Shown here piece after piece: positions 44,918 through 53,828 of a stretch of 64,000 bases of DNA (position 1 is the first letter of the stretch; each line of letters begins with the position of its first letter). The notes below the pieces were generated by a model, which ran no database searches, was not told the DNA's origin, and worked only from the letters and a program-made list of their open reading frames with translations. The DNA is from Micrococcaceae bacterium Sec5.7 (GTDB lineage: Bacteria; Actinomycetota; Actinomycetes; Actinomycetales; Micrococcaceae), in contig CP144169.1 of assembly GCA_039636785.1 (NCBI GenBank), forward strand, positions 1,674,001 through 1,738,000. The letters run 5' to 3'. The position numbers and the translations under genes are program-made.

Positions 44918-45397
44918 TCAGGCGGCGATGACCTTCCGGTGCGGAATCGCACTCGCCAGCGCGAGCACTGCGAGGAGCGAGAAGAACTGGACGGCCCAGG
45001 AACGATGGCGAGTGCGACGATGCCAGACGACGCGCGCCCAGGTCGGCTCTCGGCTGGAGAGCGCGTAGCCGCCGAGTATCCCGACCAGCACCACCTCTAC
45101 GGCGCCGCCGCCGTTCCCCGTCGTCACGAGCGCGACGATCGCGTCCGGGCTCGCGAACACCGCGAGGAAAGCGAGGGGCGCGAGTGCGAGCCAGCGCCAG
45201 CCGCGAGCACCGCCGGACCTCCGGAGGTACTCGGACCACCCCAGGAGCGCGCCCGCGACCGCGCCGGGAAGGAGAATGAGACCGAACGTGCCGAGCCGGT
45301 CCACCGTCAAGCCTGCACCGGCGACCTCGGCCATGTATCCGCGGAGGCTGGACGCCCACGCGAGTCCACACACCGCGCCGACAATCTTGAGTGTCAT
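44918..45397 (-). CDS. small membrane protein, probably internally shortened
   Basis: A 159-residue protein with about four membrane helices (KIVGAVCGLAWASSLRGYM, GTFGLILLPGAVAGALLGW, ALAPLAFLAVFA, FFSLLAVLALASAIPHR). Between GYALSSREPTWARVVW and the last helix the sequence is short for this kind of protein, suggesting an internal deletion of a few tens of residues. The ATG at 45397 begins MTLKIVGAVCG. Function unknown. It is next to an IS1380 remnant, and could already be non-functional. Confidence 0.55.
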   Translation of the reverse strand: MTLKIVGAVCGLAWASSLRGYMAEVAGAGLTVDRLGTFGLILLPGAVAGALLGWSEYLRRSGGARGWRWLALAPLAFLAVFASPDAIVALVTTGNGGGAVEVVLVGILGGYALSSREPTWARVVWHRRTRHRSWAVQFFSLLAVLALASAIPHRKVIAA

Positions 45398-45851
45398 GCG
45401 CGACTCTTTCGTCGAATGCAGCGTCCCGCCTCGATGAGGGGTGCTTGTCATGAGGGCAACCCGAACGAATGGATAGAGTGTGGCAGTACGTGGGCAACGC
45501 CTCAATACAATCGCGATGCTGGGCCGTGCATTCAGTCTCTTCGACTTCCGGATCGTCGACGACGTCGTAGGCGCGGGGGCTTCCCGCAGGGGCCGAAGCA
45601 TTTGGTGGTCAAGCGGTCGGGAGAACCCGTCATCGCCGTGAGCCGCCTGAGCCCAGATTTGTCGCGACGGGGGTTGTCTCGACCAGGCCGGCGTTCAAGT
45701 CGAGCGCCAGATTAAATGCCCACTCAAGGTTCCACTATCGGAACGATGACGGCAGCAAAAATGCGAACCGACATAGCCGAGTCGCGGTCGACACCAGAAG
45801 CCCCCGTTGACCTGTGGCGGCTCGTCGGGGTGACGCGACGAGGGCGTCGAA
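45398..45851. other. 454-bp region without a recognisable gene
   Basis: Only short, poorly supported frames are present on either strand. It lies between two island genes and probably contains the promoter of the membrane protein and eroded island sequence. No hairpin terminator or insertion-sequence end is evident. Confidence 0.45.
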
Positions 45852-46223
45852 CTAACCCTGTCGGAGCCCGAGGGTGTTGCCGTCGGGATCGCGGAACCAC
45901 GCGGCGCGCGCGGGACCGAGCTGAGCGATGTGGCCCGTGGTGGCGAGGGGACCTTCGGCGTAGTCGAGGAACTCGACGCCCCTGGCGGCCAAGTCCTGGA
46001 CCACGGCCTCGATGTCATCCACCTCGAAGTGGGCAAGGGTGTGCTCGGTCGCGATGGGCGGGCGCTTGAAGACGGAGATCTCGCTGACGGACCCGCAGCG
46101 GTACCGGACGGCGACTGGGGTCTCCCACAGGAACGTCAGGCCGACGGTGTCGCCGTAGAACTTTTTCGCGCGATCCAGGTCCGTGACCGGAATCGTCGCC
46201 ACGACCATCGTTGCAGTGATCAT
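45852..46223 (-). CDS. VOC-family (glyoxalase/bleomycin-resistance-like) protein
   Basis: A 123-residue single VOC unit pair: TIPVTDLDRAKKFYGDTVGLTF start, HFEVDDIEAVVQDLAARGVEF middle, and RAAWFRDPDGNTLGLRQ at the end with the usual metal-site Glu replaced by Gly/Leu context. Likely a small-molecule binding or lyase protein; substrate unknown. The ATG at 46223 has GGAGGTTACTG just upstream, which decides the start over the longer frame. It lies 158 bp downstream of the next gene. Confidence 0.85.
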   Translation of the reverse strand: MITATMVVATIPVTDLDRAKKFYGDTVGLTFLWETPVAVRYRCGSVSEISVFKRPPIATEHTLAHFEVDDIEAVVQDLAARGVEFLDYAEGPLATTGHIAQLGPARAAWFRDPDGNTLGLRQG

Positions 46224-46381
46224 CAGTAACCTCCTTGGGCCGGCCCGTACCGGTCGGCGTGAACAGACTGTCATATCTGAAGTCGTGCCGGGCGCGGACA
46301 AGCTTCTGCACCGAAGCCGACAAGCGCAGGGGAGGCCGCCGCCCAGACCACTCGGGCGGCCTCCCATACCGCTCCGTACCG

Positions 46382-46678
46382 CTAGGAAACGATCTTGTAC
46401 ACCTCGAAGACAGTCTCTTCAGGGGGCGATGCGAATCCACCCTCGATGCCCTGCTGCATCCGTGGAAGGAGGATGCTGTCGCGGAACTGTTCCCAGCTCT
46501 CCTTCGAATTGTGGACGGCCATGATCGTCCAGCCACCGGCGGAAGCGCCCGCCGCGTGGAAGGTCTGGCCGTCAGGCAAGCGCCCATCGCCTGGGTGAAC
46601 CGCGGCAATCGATGCCTCGTACTGCTCCTGGGTTCCTCCTGCGAAGAAGTGCACAACTCCGTAGGGCTTGGCGTCCAT
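46382..46678 (-). CDS. small dimeric alpha/beta-barrel-like protein, function unknown
   Basis: A 98-residue soluble protein. The GVVHFFAGGTQEQYEASIAA start, the GWTIMAVHNSKESWEQFRD centre and an FEVYKIVS end resemble antibiotic-biosynthesis-monooxygenase-like (ABM) or related ferredoxin-like barrel proteins. The ATG at 46678 follows AAGGAGCAGAT. A 47-bp inverted repeat element lies 26 bp upstream. With the VOC gene it may be a two-gene stress or detoxification unit. Confidence 0.7.
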   Translation of the reverse strand: MDAKPYGVVHFFAGGTQEQYEASIAAVHPGDGRLPDGQTFHAAGASAGGWTIMAVHNSKESWEQFRDSILLPRMQQGIEGGFASPPEETVFEVYKIVS

Positions 46679-46703
46679 ATCTGCTCCTTAGATGGCGGGG
46701 ACG

Positions 46704-46750
46704 TACTTGACATGCCAAGTACTCGACCCAGTCCCTTGGCATGTCAAGTA
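46704..46750. promoter_or_regulatory. 16-bp-arm perfect inverted repeat, candidate operator
   Basis: TACTTGACATGCCAAG (46704-46719) is repeated in exact inverse at 46735-46750, with a 15-nt spacer. Each arm contains TTGACA, a perfect -35-like hexamer, in opposite directions. It lies between the small ABM-like gene and a truncated plus-strand gene at 46770, so it could be a divergent operator-promoter for a lost regulator. Confidence 0.6.
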
Positions 46751-46769
46751 GCTGACGTACACTGCGCCC

Positions 46770-46862
46770 ATGACCACCGACGCCGAGGGACGGATCGACG
46801 CCCGGACCCCGAGTCTGTACGACACGCCCGCCAAAAAATGCCGAACTGCTAGCCGGGCGTGA
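46770..46862 (+). pseudogene. possible N-terminal stub of a divergent regulator gene
   Basis: A 30-codon frame begins MTTDAEGRIDARTPSLYDT and ends at TGA. The start has the look of a normal coding N-terminus, divergent to the small gene across the inverted repeat, but the frame loses coding character after about residue 20. I suggest it is the beginning of a regulator (MarR- or TetR-like guess only) cut off by a deletion that joined it to integrase sequence. Confidence 0.3.
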
Positions 46863-47018
46863 ACCGCACCGAACGCCGAATACCGTGGCGTCAGCGGAGC
46901 ACCCATGCCTGCCGATGGCCGTGCGAGCGTAGCCGCCAACAAGCAGCCGCGGCGTGCTGATGATCCAGGTCACCATGTCTCGAAACTCCACCTGTGAGGC
47001 GAGACACCGCATAGCCGC

Positions 47019-47219
47019 GCCCGCGAAGTAGTCCCTGGCGTTGTCCAGCGCCGACTCAGCGTTGCTGCAGGCATGGGCTTTGAGGACTGTGAGGAGGAAA
47101 TTCGCGCTTTTCTTTGAGTCCATCTTCGGGGTTCTACGCGCATCGGTGTCCGGGTCAATCCACCGGTGCGTAATCGTGCCGTCTTTTCGTTCCCCTGGTT
47201 CTATGTATGCGACGACCAT
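47019..47219 (-). pseudogene. N-terminal fragment of a tyrosine integrase next to tRNA-Leu
   Basis: Reads MVVAYIEPGERKDGTITHRW, DPDTDARRTPKMDSKKSANF and LLTVLKAHACSNAES, the pattern of an integrase arm-binding N-terminal domain. The core-binding and catalytic domains with the R...HxxR...Y residues are absent; the frame stays open to about 46572 but with unrelated content. It lies about 120 bp from the 3' end of tRNA-Leu and points away from it, as expected for an integrase at an attachment site. Confidence 0.6.
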
Positions 47220-47302
47220 CACTATGCGTCGAACCGGTGACGGGTAGCGTATCTGAGGGTACGTGTGGTGAAAACGCCCATCCCATGGTTGAAGACACAA
47301 AA

Positions 47303-47334
47303 AAACCCCTAGAATCCTTGGATTCTAGGGGTTT
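47303..47334 (-). terminator. intrinsic terminator downstream of tRNA-Leu
   Basis: Perfect 15-bp arms (AAACCCCTAGAATCC and its complement) around a 2-nt loop, followed on the minus strand by a run of T (from the A-run at 47299-47305). It lies 8 bp beyond the tRNA 3' end. Confidence 0.85.
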
Positions 47335-47341
47335 CCCTTTG

Positions 47342-47424
47342 TGCGCGGAGGGGGACTTGAACCCCCACCCCCTTTCGAGGACTAGCACCTCAAGCTAGCG
47401 CGTCTGCCATTCCGCCACCCGCGC
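47342..47424 (-). tRNA. tRNA-Leu (anticodon GAG)
   Basis: An 83-nt class II tRNA. The acceptor stem is GCGCGGG/TCCGCGC with discriminator A. The anticodon stem CTAGC/GCTAG holds the loop TTGAGGT with GAG as anticodon, reading CTC/CTT. A long variable arm follows, and the T arm is GGGGG-TTCAAGT-CCCCC. CCA is not encoded. Its 3' side faces the integrase fragment, so it is a likely integration site. Confidence 0.93.
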
Positions 47425-47601
47425 AGGTGGTATTTCGGACCACGACTTGCGCCTTTCAGCGGTTCGCTTTTCTCCGAAGCAGCGAGAAAAACTCTAACAC
47501 GAACTTTGCGGAAAGATGGAATCGTGGCGAGTGGGTAGGCTGAACCTACACGGACCGGCTCTGGTCCTGAACTGTCTTCCCCAGTGCACCAGGAGTGAAT
47601 A

Positions 47602-48906
47602 ATGTCTGACATCCGGCCCGAGGATGAAGTTGTCCGGATCTGCCAGGAGCTCATCCGGATTGATACGTCCAACTTCGGAGACGGCTCAGGTCCCGGCGAG
47701 CGGGCTGCCGCGGAGTACACGGCGGGACTGATTGCTGAGGTGGGGCTGGACGCTGAAATTTTCGAGTCCGGACCAGGCCGCGCCAGCGTCGTTACCAGGC
47801 TCGCAGGTGAGGATCCTTCGGCCAGTGCCCTGGTGGTCCACGGACACCTGGATGTTGTCCCGGCGCTGAAGGAACAATGGTCTGTGGATCCCTTCGGTGC
47901 AGAGCTGAAGGATGGCCTGATCTGGGGCCGCGGTGCTGTGGACATGAAGGACATGGACGCAATGATCCTGTCTGTTATGCGCAATTTTGCCCGTACCGGA
48001 CGCAAGCCCAAGCGGGACATTATTTTTGCCTTTTTCGCTGACGAGGAGGCCGGCGGCACCCACGGTTCCCAGTACGCGGTGAAGAACCGGCAGGATATTT
48101 TCGAGGGCGCCACCGAGGCAATTTCGGAGGTGGGCGGATTTTCGGCCACTATTGGCGGACAACGGACCTACCTGCTGCAGACGGCGGAAAAGGGCATCTC
48201 CTGGCTCCGGCTGGTCGCCCATGGCCGGGCCGGCCATGGCTCGCAGATCAACACGGACAACGCAGTAACGCGGCTGGCCGGCGCCGTAACCCGGATCGGC
48301 GAATACAAATGGCCAATTGAACTGACGCCCACCACACGGCAGTTCCTGGACGGCGTCACAGAGCTGACAGGCGTTGAGTTCGATCCCGATGACCCGGAGA
48401 AGATCCTGAAGGAGCTGGGCACGGTAGCCCGTTTTGTCGGCGCCACGCTCCAGAACACCGCTAATCCCACTCTGCTCAAGGGCGGCTACAAGCACAATGT
48501 CATCCCCGAGTCGGCCGAGGCACTGGTGGATTGCCGGACTCTTCCAGGTCAGCAGGACCAGGTGCTGGAAATCGTCCGCGAACTTGCGGGCGCCGGTGTG
48601 GACGTCAGCTACGTCCACCAGGACGTCTCCCTGGAGGTTCCGTTCGCGGGCAATTTGGTGGACTCCATGATTGATGCGCTCCACTCGGAGGATCCGGGCG
48701 CCCGGGTGCTTCCTTATACGCTGTCCGGCGGAACCGACAACAAAGCCCTCAGCAAGCTCGGGATCACCGGTTACGGCTTTGCGCCGCTGCTTCTGCCGGA
48801 CGACCTCGACTTCACGGGCATGTTCCATGGCGTGGACGAGCGGGTCCCCGCGGATTCCCTCAAATTCGGTGCCAGGGTGCTCAATACCCTGCTTACCAAC
48901 TACTGA
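47602..48906 (+). CDS. M20/M25/M40-family metallopeptidase (ArgE/DapE-like)
   Basis: A 434-residue dizinc hydrolase. The first metal motif is in VVHGHLDVVPA and the second in GRGAVDMKDMDA; the catalytic Glu pair is in FFADEEAGG. A dimerisation domain begins with GRAGHGSQIN, and the last metal His is near SGGTDNKALSK and later. The family includes succinyl-diaminopimelate desuccinylase and acetylornithine deacetylase; the true substrate is uncertain and may be dipeptides. ATG at 47602 follows an AGGAGTG site. Confidence 0.88.
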   Translation: MSDIRPEDEVVRICQELIRIDTSNFGDGSGPGERAAAEYTAGLIAEVGLDAEIFESGPGRASVVTRLAGEDPSASALVVHGHLDVVPALKEQWSVDPFGAELKDGLIWGRGAVDMKDMDAMILSVMRNFARTGRKPKRDIIFAFFADEEAGGTHGSQYAVKNRQDIFEGATEAISEVGGFSATIGGQRTYLLQTAEKGISWLRLVAHGRAGHGSQINTDNAVTRLAGAVTRIGEYKWPIELTPTTRQFLDGVTELTGVEFDPDDPEKILKELGTVARFVGATLQNTANPTLLKGGYKHNVIPESAEALVDCRTLPGQQDQVLEIVRELAGAGVDVSYVHQDVSLEVPFAGNLVDSMIDALHSEDPGARVLPYTLSGGTDNKALSKLGITGYGFAPLLLPDDLDFTGMFHGVDERVPADSLKFGARVLNTLLTNY

Positions 48907-48918
48907 TCGGGCCAGTCA

Positions 48919-50079
48919 GTGACGCCGGAAGAGCTGCTTCCTGACGCCTTGTTGGAACGGATCCGCGGCAGGGCCGCGGGTTATGACCGTGACAACTCCT
49001 TCTTCCACGAGGATCTCGCGGAGCTTGCGGACGCGGGTTACCTGAAGATTTTTGTTCCGGTAGCCGACGGCGGACTGGGGCTCGGTCTCGCAGCGGCCGC
49101 CGGCTTTCAGCGCAGACTGGCGACGGCAGCCCCGGCCACCGCACTGGCCATCAACATGCATTTGGTCTGGACCGGCGTCGCGCACGTGCTCGCGGCAAGG
49201 GGAGATCACTCCCTTGATTTTGTGTTGGAGGAGGCAGGCAGGGGCGAGATCTTCGCGTTCGGGAATTCCGAAGCAGGAAACGACTCCGTGCTCTTTGACT
49301 CCCGCACCGACGCCACGGCTCGTCCGGATGGCAGCTATAGCTTCACCGGAACCAAAATCTTCACGAGCCTGTCCCCGGCCTGGACCCGGCTGGGGATCTT
49401 CGGCAAGGACAGTGCAGGACGTAACGGCGAGGGGGAGTTGGTGCACGGCTTCATCGCCCGCGACGCTCCGGGCTACGAAATCCTGGATGACTGGAACACC
49501 CTGGGCATGCGGGCGAGCCAATCGAACACCACTGTGCTGAAGGGCGTTGTGGTGCCCGCTGAGAGGGTATTCCGCAAGCTGCCGGTTGGGCCGAATCAGG
49601 ATCCGCTGATCTTCGCTGTCTTTTCTTGTTTTGAAACCCTGCTCGCCGCCGTCTACTCAGGCATCGGTGAACGCGCCCTCGCGCTGGGAGTGGAGGCTGT
49701 GAAACGACGGACATCGTTCAAAAACGGCGGGCGCAGCTACGCCCAGGATCCGGACATCCGGTGGAAAGTGGCCAAGGCCGCCATGGCCATGGACTCGCTC
49801 TACCCGCAGCTGGCTGAAGTCTCCCGGGACGTGGATGAGCTGGCGGACCACGGACCGCAGTGGTTTCCGAGACTTGTCGGGCTGAAGATCCACGCCACCG
49901 AGACGGCTCGCCGTGTGGTTGACCTGGCCATCAGGGTATCCGGCGGCTCCAGCTACTATCAGGGTGCGGAACTCGAGAGGCTGTATCGGGACGTGCTGGC
50001 CGGAATGTTCCACCCGTCCGACGACGAATCGGCGCACAACACCGTTGCCAACGCATGGCTGGGACCGTTGGAAAGCTAG
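48919..50079 (+). CDS. acyl-CoA dehydrogenase family protein
   Basis: A 386-residue flavoprotein. It has the three-part fold of the family: helical N-terminus, a beta domain with FGNSEAGNDS and KIFTSLSPAWTRLGIF, and a C-terminal helical domain with RVSGGSSYYQGAELERLYRD. The usual catalytic Glu region is not obvious, and the sequence leans toward the flavin monooxygenase-like (DszC/Acad-10-type) branch. GTG at 48919 starts 12 bases after the M20 gene, so they are probably co-transcribed. Confidence 0.83.
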   Translation: MTPEELLPDALLERIRGRAAGYDRDNSFFHEDLAELADAGYLKIFVPVADGGLGLGLAAAAGFQRRLATAAPATALAINMHLVWTGVAHVLAARGDHSLDFVLEEAGRGEIFAFGNSEAGNDSVLFDSRTDATARPDGSYSFTGTKIFTSLSPAWTRLGIFGKDSAGRNGEGELVHGFIARDAPGYEILDDWNTLGMRASQSNTTVLKGVVVPAERVFRKLPVGPNQDPLIFAVFSCFETLLAAVYSGIGERALALGVEAVKRRTSFKNGGRSYAQDPDIRWKVAKAAMAMDSLYPQLAEVSRDVDELADHGPQWFPRLVGLKIHATETARRVVDLAIRVSGGSSYYQGAELERLYRDVLAGMFHPSDDESAHNTVANAWLGPLES

Positions 50080-50111
50080 AAAAATTCAGGCAGTCCCACC
50101 GGACTGGCGAG

Positions 50112-50345
50112 TCAGACGGTCCTCCGGACCTGGGTAACCCTTCTCCGCAGCCAGAAGCGCCTTCCGCCGCCCACATAGATCCGGCTGCGTTCAAGCTCCC
50201 ACTTGCCGTATTCAGAATGTTCCACAATGCGTCTGCGCGCATCGGGCAGCGAATCGTCAGGACTGACCGTCAGTACCAGATACTCGTACTGCCTCAGGTA
50301 ATCCCGTTCCCGCAGGACCGAGCTGGTGAGAAATTGTTCCTTCAT
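50112..50345 (-). CDS. DUF5703 family protein
   Basis: A 77-residue basic protein. The RERDYLRQYEYLVLTVSPDD start, the RRIVEHSEYGKWELERSRIY middle and the VGGGRRFWLRRRV end fit DUF5703, an actinobacterial family without known function. The ATG at 50345 starts MKEQFLTSSV and is 39 bp from the divergent small acidic gene. It converges with the acyl-CoA dehydrogenase gene. Confidence 0.82.
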   Translation of the reverse strand: MKEQFLTSSVLRERDYLRQYEYLVLTVSPDDSLPDARRRIVEHSEYGKWELERSRIYVGGGRRFWLRRRVTQVRRTV

Positions 50346-50384
50346 TGCTCTCCATTTTCGTCCTTTTCCGGCTAACGTGAACTC

Positions 50385-50648
50385 ATGAGCATCGATCCGC
50401 GTGTCGCGCTTCAGTCCCTGACCTCCGCACTGGAAGAACATCTGGTGGCAGCTTCTGCCCGCCGTGGCGAGGGGGATCCCGCGGTGGAAGCGGCGTTTTT
50501 TGCCGTTGCAGATGCGTTCGAAGTCTATGAGGACTCACTCTATGAGGCCTATAGCGAAGTGACTCCTCTTCAGGTCTTTGATGACGAAGAGGATGACGAG
50601 GATGACGCGGACGTTGAAGACGAGGACCTGGAGATCCTCGAAGACTGA
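50385..50648 (+). CDS. small acidic protein, function unknown
   Basis: An 87-residue protein. A helical N-terminal half (RVALQSLTSALEEHLVAASA, FFAVADAFEVYEDSLYEAY) is followed by a highly acidic tail rich in Asp and Glu. Some relatives are labelled primosomal protein, which the sequence does not support. The ATG at 50385 is divergent from the DUF5703 gene across 39 bp. Confidence 0.75.
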   Translation: MSIDPRVALQSLTSALEEHLVAASARRGEGDPAVEAAFFAVADAFEVYEDSLYEAYSEVTPLQVFDDEEDDEDDADVEDEDLEILED

Positions 50649-50683
50649 GTTCCCGCGTCAGGCAATACCTGTGGGCCTGCCTG

Positions 50684-51619
50684 TCAGGAAAGGCTGGAGA
50701 CGTCCTCGAGGGCGCGGGATATCTCGGCCGGCAGCGGTGTCAGTTGAGAGTCCAGAATATCCTTGAGCTGCACCGGGGTTCTTGCCCCCACAATTGCCGT
50801 GGCCACGCCGTGTTGCGAGAGCAGCCAGCTCAGTGATACATCCAGGGATGTCCGGCCCAGCCCGCGCGCGGCCATGGCCACTGCTTCCACTACCCGGGAG
50901 GCAGGATCCTCAAGATAGGGCTCCACATAGGTGGCAAGCCTGTTGTGCGCGGCCCGGGAGTCGGACGGGATATGGCCACGGTACTTTCCGCTCAGCACCC
51001 CGCGGCCCAGCGGCGCCCACGCCATCAGCCCCAGCCCCGCATCTTCAATCGCCGGAATAAGCTCGCCTTCGGGCTTCCGATGCAGCAGGGAGTATTCCGA
51101 CTGGCTGGCCACCAGAGGAAAACCAGCCACCGCGGCAGCTTTGGCAGTCTGCCAGCCGGTGAAATTGGAGATTCCCGCGTAACGCGCACGGCCCGTGCGG
51201 AGCGCAAATTCCAGTGCTGACAATGTCTCTTCCAGCGGCACGTTTGAGTCCCAGGCGTGCGCGAACCAGATGTCCACGTAGTCAGTCCCAAGCCGGGCGA
51301 GGCTGGCATCCAGTCCGGAGAGCATCGCGTTCCGCGAGGTGTCCACCGTCCGCCGGCCATCCGACGTCGAGACCCCTGCTTTCGTGGAGATCACCACTTC
51401 AGTGCGGGAGACGGCGTCGCCCAGCATGTTCCCCAACAACGCCTCGGCCTGGCCGTCGGCGTACGAGGCAGCGGTGTCGATCAATGTTCCGCCGGCATCA
51501 ACGAACGTCCGCAGCAGGTCGGAGGCATCCTGTTCATCTGTTTCCCGGGCCCATGACATGGTGCCGAGGGAGAGGGCGGAGACACGCAATCCACTGTTGC
51601 CGACGTAACGCTGCTGCAT
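50684..51619 (-). CDS. aldo/keto reductase
   Basis: A 311-residue NADPH-dependent oxidoreductase. The catalytic tetrad is complete: Asp48, Tyr53 (LIDTAASYADGQAE), Lys80 (VVISTKAG) and His121 (DIWFAHAWDS). The cofactor-binding C-terminal part with TAIVGARTPVQLKDI is present. The fold and motifs resemble the AKR groups acting on small aldehydes or sugars; the substrate is unknown. ATG at 51619 is 51 bp from the divergent uppP gene. Confidence 0.9.
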   Translation of the reverse strand: MQQRYVGNSGLRVSALSLGTMSWARETDEQDASDLLRTFVDAGGTLIDTAASYADGQAEALLGNMLGDAVSRTEVVISTKAGVSTSDGRRTVDTSRNAMLSGLDASLARLGTDYVDIWFAHAWDSNVPLEETLSALEFALRTGRARYAGISNFTGWQTAKAAAVAGFPLVASQSEYSLLHRKPEGELIPAIEDAGLGLMAWAPLGRGVLSGKYRGHIPSDSRAAHNRLATYVEPYLEDPASRVVEAVAMAARGLGRTSLDVSLSWLLSQHGVATAIVGARTPVQLKDILDSQLTPLPAEISRALEDVSSLS

Positions 51620-51670
51620 AGCAGCAAGCTTACGGGGAATCCCGGGGGGTCCATGACGTAGGGTCTTAGC

Positions 51671-52504
51671 GTGAACTGGTTTGAAGCGGCCCTGCTGGGC
51701 TTTGTACAGGGATTGACCGAATTTCTCCCGATTTCATCGAGTGCCCATCTGCGGATCGTGGGGGAGTTCCTTCCGAACGCCTCCGATCCCGGTGCCGCCT
51801 TTACCGCCATAACGCAGCTGGGGACCGAGACGGCGGTGATCGTTTACTTCAGGCGGGACATCGTGCGGATCGTCAGGGCCTGGGCCGGCTCTTTGCGCGG
51901 CAAAGTCTCCCGTCAGGACCCCGACGCACGGATGGGCTGGCTGGTGATTCTGGGCAGCCTGCCCATCATCGTTCTGGGACTGCTCTTCCAGGACCAGATC
52001 GAATCGGTGCTGCGCAGCCTGTGGCTTGTGGCAACAACGCTGATCGTCTTCGGCCTGATCCTGGCCGTCGCCGACGCCGTGGGCAAGCAGCAGCGGGATC
52101 TTACCCAGCTGACATACAAGCACGGCATTTACTACGGACTGGCCCAGGCCATGGCACTCATTCCGGGTGTATCCCGCTCCGGCGGAACCATCACTGCCGG
52201 TCTGCTGATGGGGTACACGCGTGAAGCCGCGGCCCGTTACTCCTTCCTCCTGGCAATTCCGGCCGTGTTCGGAAGCGGTCTCTATCAGCTGTACAAGGTG
52301 TTGTCCAAGGAAGGGCTGACCGGGCCGTACGGCCTCCCGGAGACGGCAATGGCAACAGTGATTGCTTTTGTGGTGGGCTATGTCATCATCGGCTGGTTCC
52401 TGAAGTTCGTCTCCACCAGGAGCTACCGGGTGTTCGTCTGGTACCGCATTTTCCTGGGCCTGGCGCTGTACCTGCTCCTCGGTTTCAATGTCATCAGTGC
52501 CTAG
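51671..52504 (+). CDS. uppP: undecaprenyl-diphosphate phosphatase UppP/BacA
   Basis: A 277-residue membrane phosphatase with about eight helices. The catalytic motif [16 protein letters not shown] has Glu17, and the second motif [17 protein letters not shown] has the conserved Ser and Arg. It regenerates undecaprenyl phosphate for cell-wall synthesis. GTG start at 51671. mshC begins 15 bases after its stop, a common actinobacterial neighbour pair. Confidence 0.94.
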   Translation: MNWFEAALLGFVQGLTEFLPISSSAHLRIVGEFLPNASDPGAAFTAITQLGTETAVIVYFRRDIVRIVRAWAGSLRGKVSRQDPDARMGWLVILGSLPIIVLGLLFQDQIESVLRSLWLVATTLIVFGLILAVADAVGKQQRDLTQLTYKHGIYYGLAQAMALIPGVSRSGGTITAGLLMGYTREAAARYSFLLAIPAVFGSGLYQLYKVLSKEGLTGPYGLPETAMATVIAFVVGYVIIGWFLKFVSTRSYRVFVWYRIFLGLALYLLLGFNVISA

Positions 52505-52519
52505 CACTAGGCTTGGGCT

Positions 52520-53797
52520 GTGAAGTCCTGGATATCCCGCCCTGTTCCTGAATTGCCGGGCAGCATGCCCGCCCTCCGGCTTTTTGACACCTCCCAAGGC
52601 GGTGCAGTCACCCTTCCGGCCAACGGCGAACAGTCGATGTATGTCTGCGGAATCACCCCTTATGACGCAACCCACATGGGGCATGCCGCGAGTTACGTCG
52701 CGTTCGACCTCCTGAACCGTGCGTGGCGTGACGGCGGGCAGCATGTCTCTTACGTGCAGAACGTGACCGACATCGATGACCCGTTGCTGGAACGGGCTAC
52801 TGCCACCGGCGTGGACTGGCGGGATCTGGCGGAGGGCCAGATAGAACTCTTCCACACGGACATGGAGGCACTTAATGTGCTTGCTCCGGACCACTACGTG
52901 GGTGCTGTCGAATCGATCCCCGTGATCGTGCCGGAGATCGAACGGCTGGTGCGCCTCGGCCTGGCCTATCGCGTGGCGGGCACAGCCGGCGAACCCGACG
53001 GCGATGTCTACTACGACGTCGAGGCCGCTGGGAAGCACTCAGTCGATGCGGATGCATGGACGCTGGGCTCCATTTCGGGACTCGCTGAAACCGAGATGCT
53101 CGAACTCTTCGCCGAACGCGGCGGGGACCCCGGCCGAGCCGGAAAACGCCAGGCCCTGGATCCGCTTCTGTGGCGTGTGGCCCGGGACGGCGAACCCAGG
53201 TGGGGCGGCGGCGAACTGGGCGAGGGGCGGCCAGGCTGGCACATCGAATGTACTGTCATCGCGCAGAAATACCTTCCAGCGCCGCTGACGGTCCAGGGCG
53301 GTGGCTCAGACCTCATTTTCCCGCACCACGAAATGGGTGCAGGGCATGCCTATTCGCTCTCCGGTGTACCGCTGGCACACCACTACGCGCACGCCGGGAT
53401 GGTGGGTCTCGGCGGCGACAAGATGAGCAAGTCCAAGGGAAACCTTGTTCTGGTTTCGAAGCTCCGGGCCGCGGGCGAGGAACCTGCCGCCATCCGGCTC
53501 GCCATACTGGCACACCACTACCGCTCGGACTGGTCCTGGACGGATGCGGGATTCGCCGAGGCCAAAGGCAGACTCGAATACTGGCGGCAGGCCCTGGCCA
53601 TTGCCCCGGAAGGCACAGCCGGCGCCCTCGTGGCCCAACTGCGCGAGGAGCTTTCAAACGACCTGAATGCGCCGGAGGCGTTGCTGGCTGTGGACCGCTG
53701 GGCGGAAAAGGCACACGCCGGCGGCGGCACACTCCCCGCCGGGGACCAGGCTCTGGTGAGCGACGCCGTCAACGCCCTGCTCGGCGTCGAACTCTAA
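52520..53797 (+). CDS. mshC: mycothiol synthesis ligase MshC
   Basis: A 425-residue class I cysteinyl-tRNA synthetase-like enzyme. Cys43 in YVCGITPYD with nearby residues forms the zinc site, the HIGH-type motif is HMGH at 52-55, and KMSKS is at 301-305. The C-terminal helical domain is shorter than in CysRS. MshC joins Cys to glucosaminyl-inositol, a step specific to mycothiol, so this genome makes mycothiol. GTG at 52520 begins [14 protein letters not shown]. Confidence 0.94.
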   Translation: MKSWISRPVPELPGSMPALRLFDTSQGGAVTLPANGEQSMYVCGITPYDATHMGHAASYVAFDLLNRAWRDGGQHVSYVQNVTDIDDPLLERATATGVDWRDLAEGQIELFHTDMEALNVLAPDHYVGAVESIPVIVPEIERLVRLGLAYRVAGTAGEPDGDVYYDVEAAGKHSVDADAWTLGSISGLAETEMLELFAERGGDPGRAGKRQALDPLLWRVARDGEPRWGGGELGEGRPGWHIECTVIAQKYLPAPLTVQGGGSDLIFPHHEMGAGHAYSLSGVPLAHHYAHAGMVGLGGDKMSKSKGNLVLVSKLRAAGEEPAAIRLAILAHHYRSDWSWTDAGFAEAKGRLEYWRQALAIAPEGTAGALVAQLREELSNDLNAPEALLAVDRWAEKAHAGGGTLPAGDQALVSDAVNALLGVEL

Positions 53798-53798
53798 A

Positions 53799-53819
53799 GC
53801 CGGCTCCTGGGAGACCGGC
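53799..53819. terminator. weak hairpin between mshC and the PAC2 gene
   Basis: GCCGG and CCGGC arms with additional CTC/GAG pairing separated by a short loop, directly after the mshC stop. It may terminate both converging genes; the stem is short. Confidence 0.35.
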
Positions 53820-53828
53820 CTCGGAACC

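Noticed and set aside
44271..45497. 408-codon minus-strand open frame
   Set aside because: Arg/Pro/Ser-rich shadow of the membrane protein and IS1380 remnant frames; only short parts of it carry transposase similarity.
46572..47018. Continuation of the integrase-fragment frame
   Set aside because: Beyond residue 67 it has no integrase motifs and runs antisense through the regulator stub and the inverted repeat; no catalytic domain is present.
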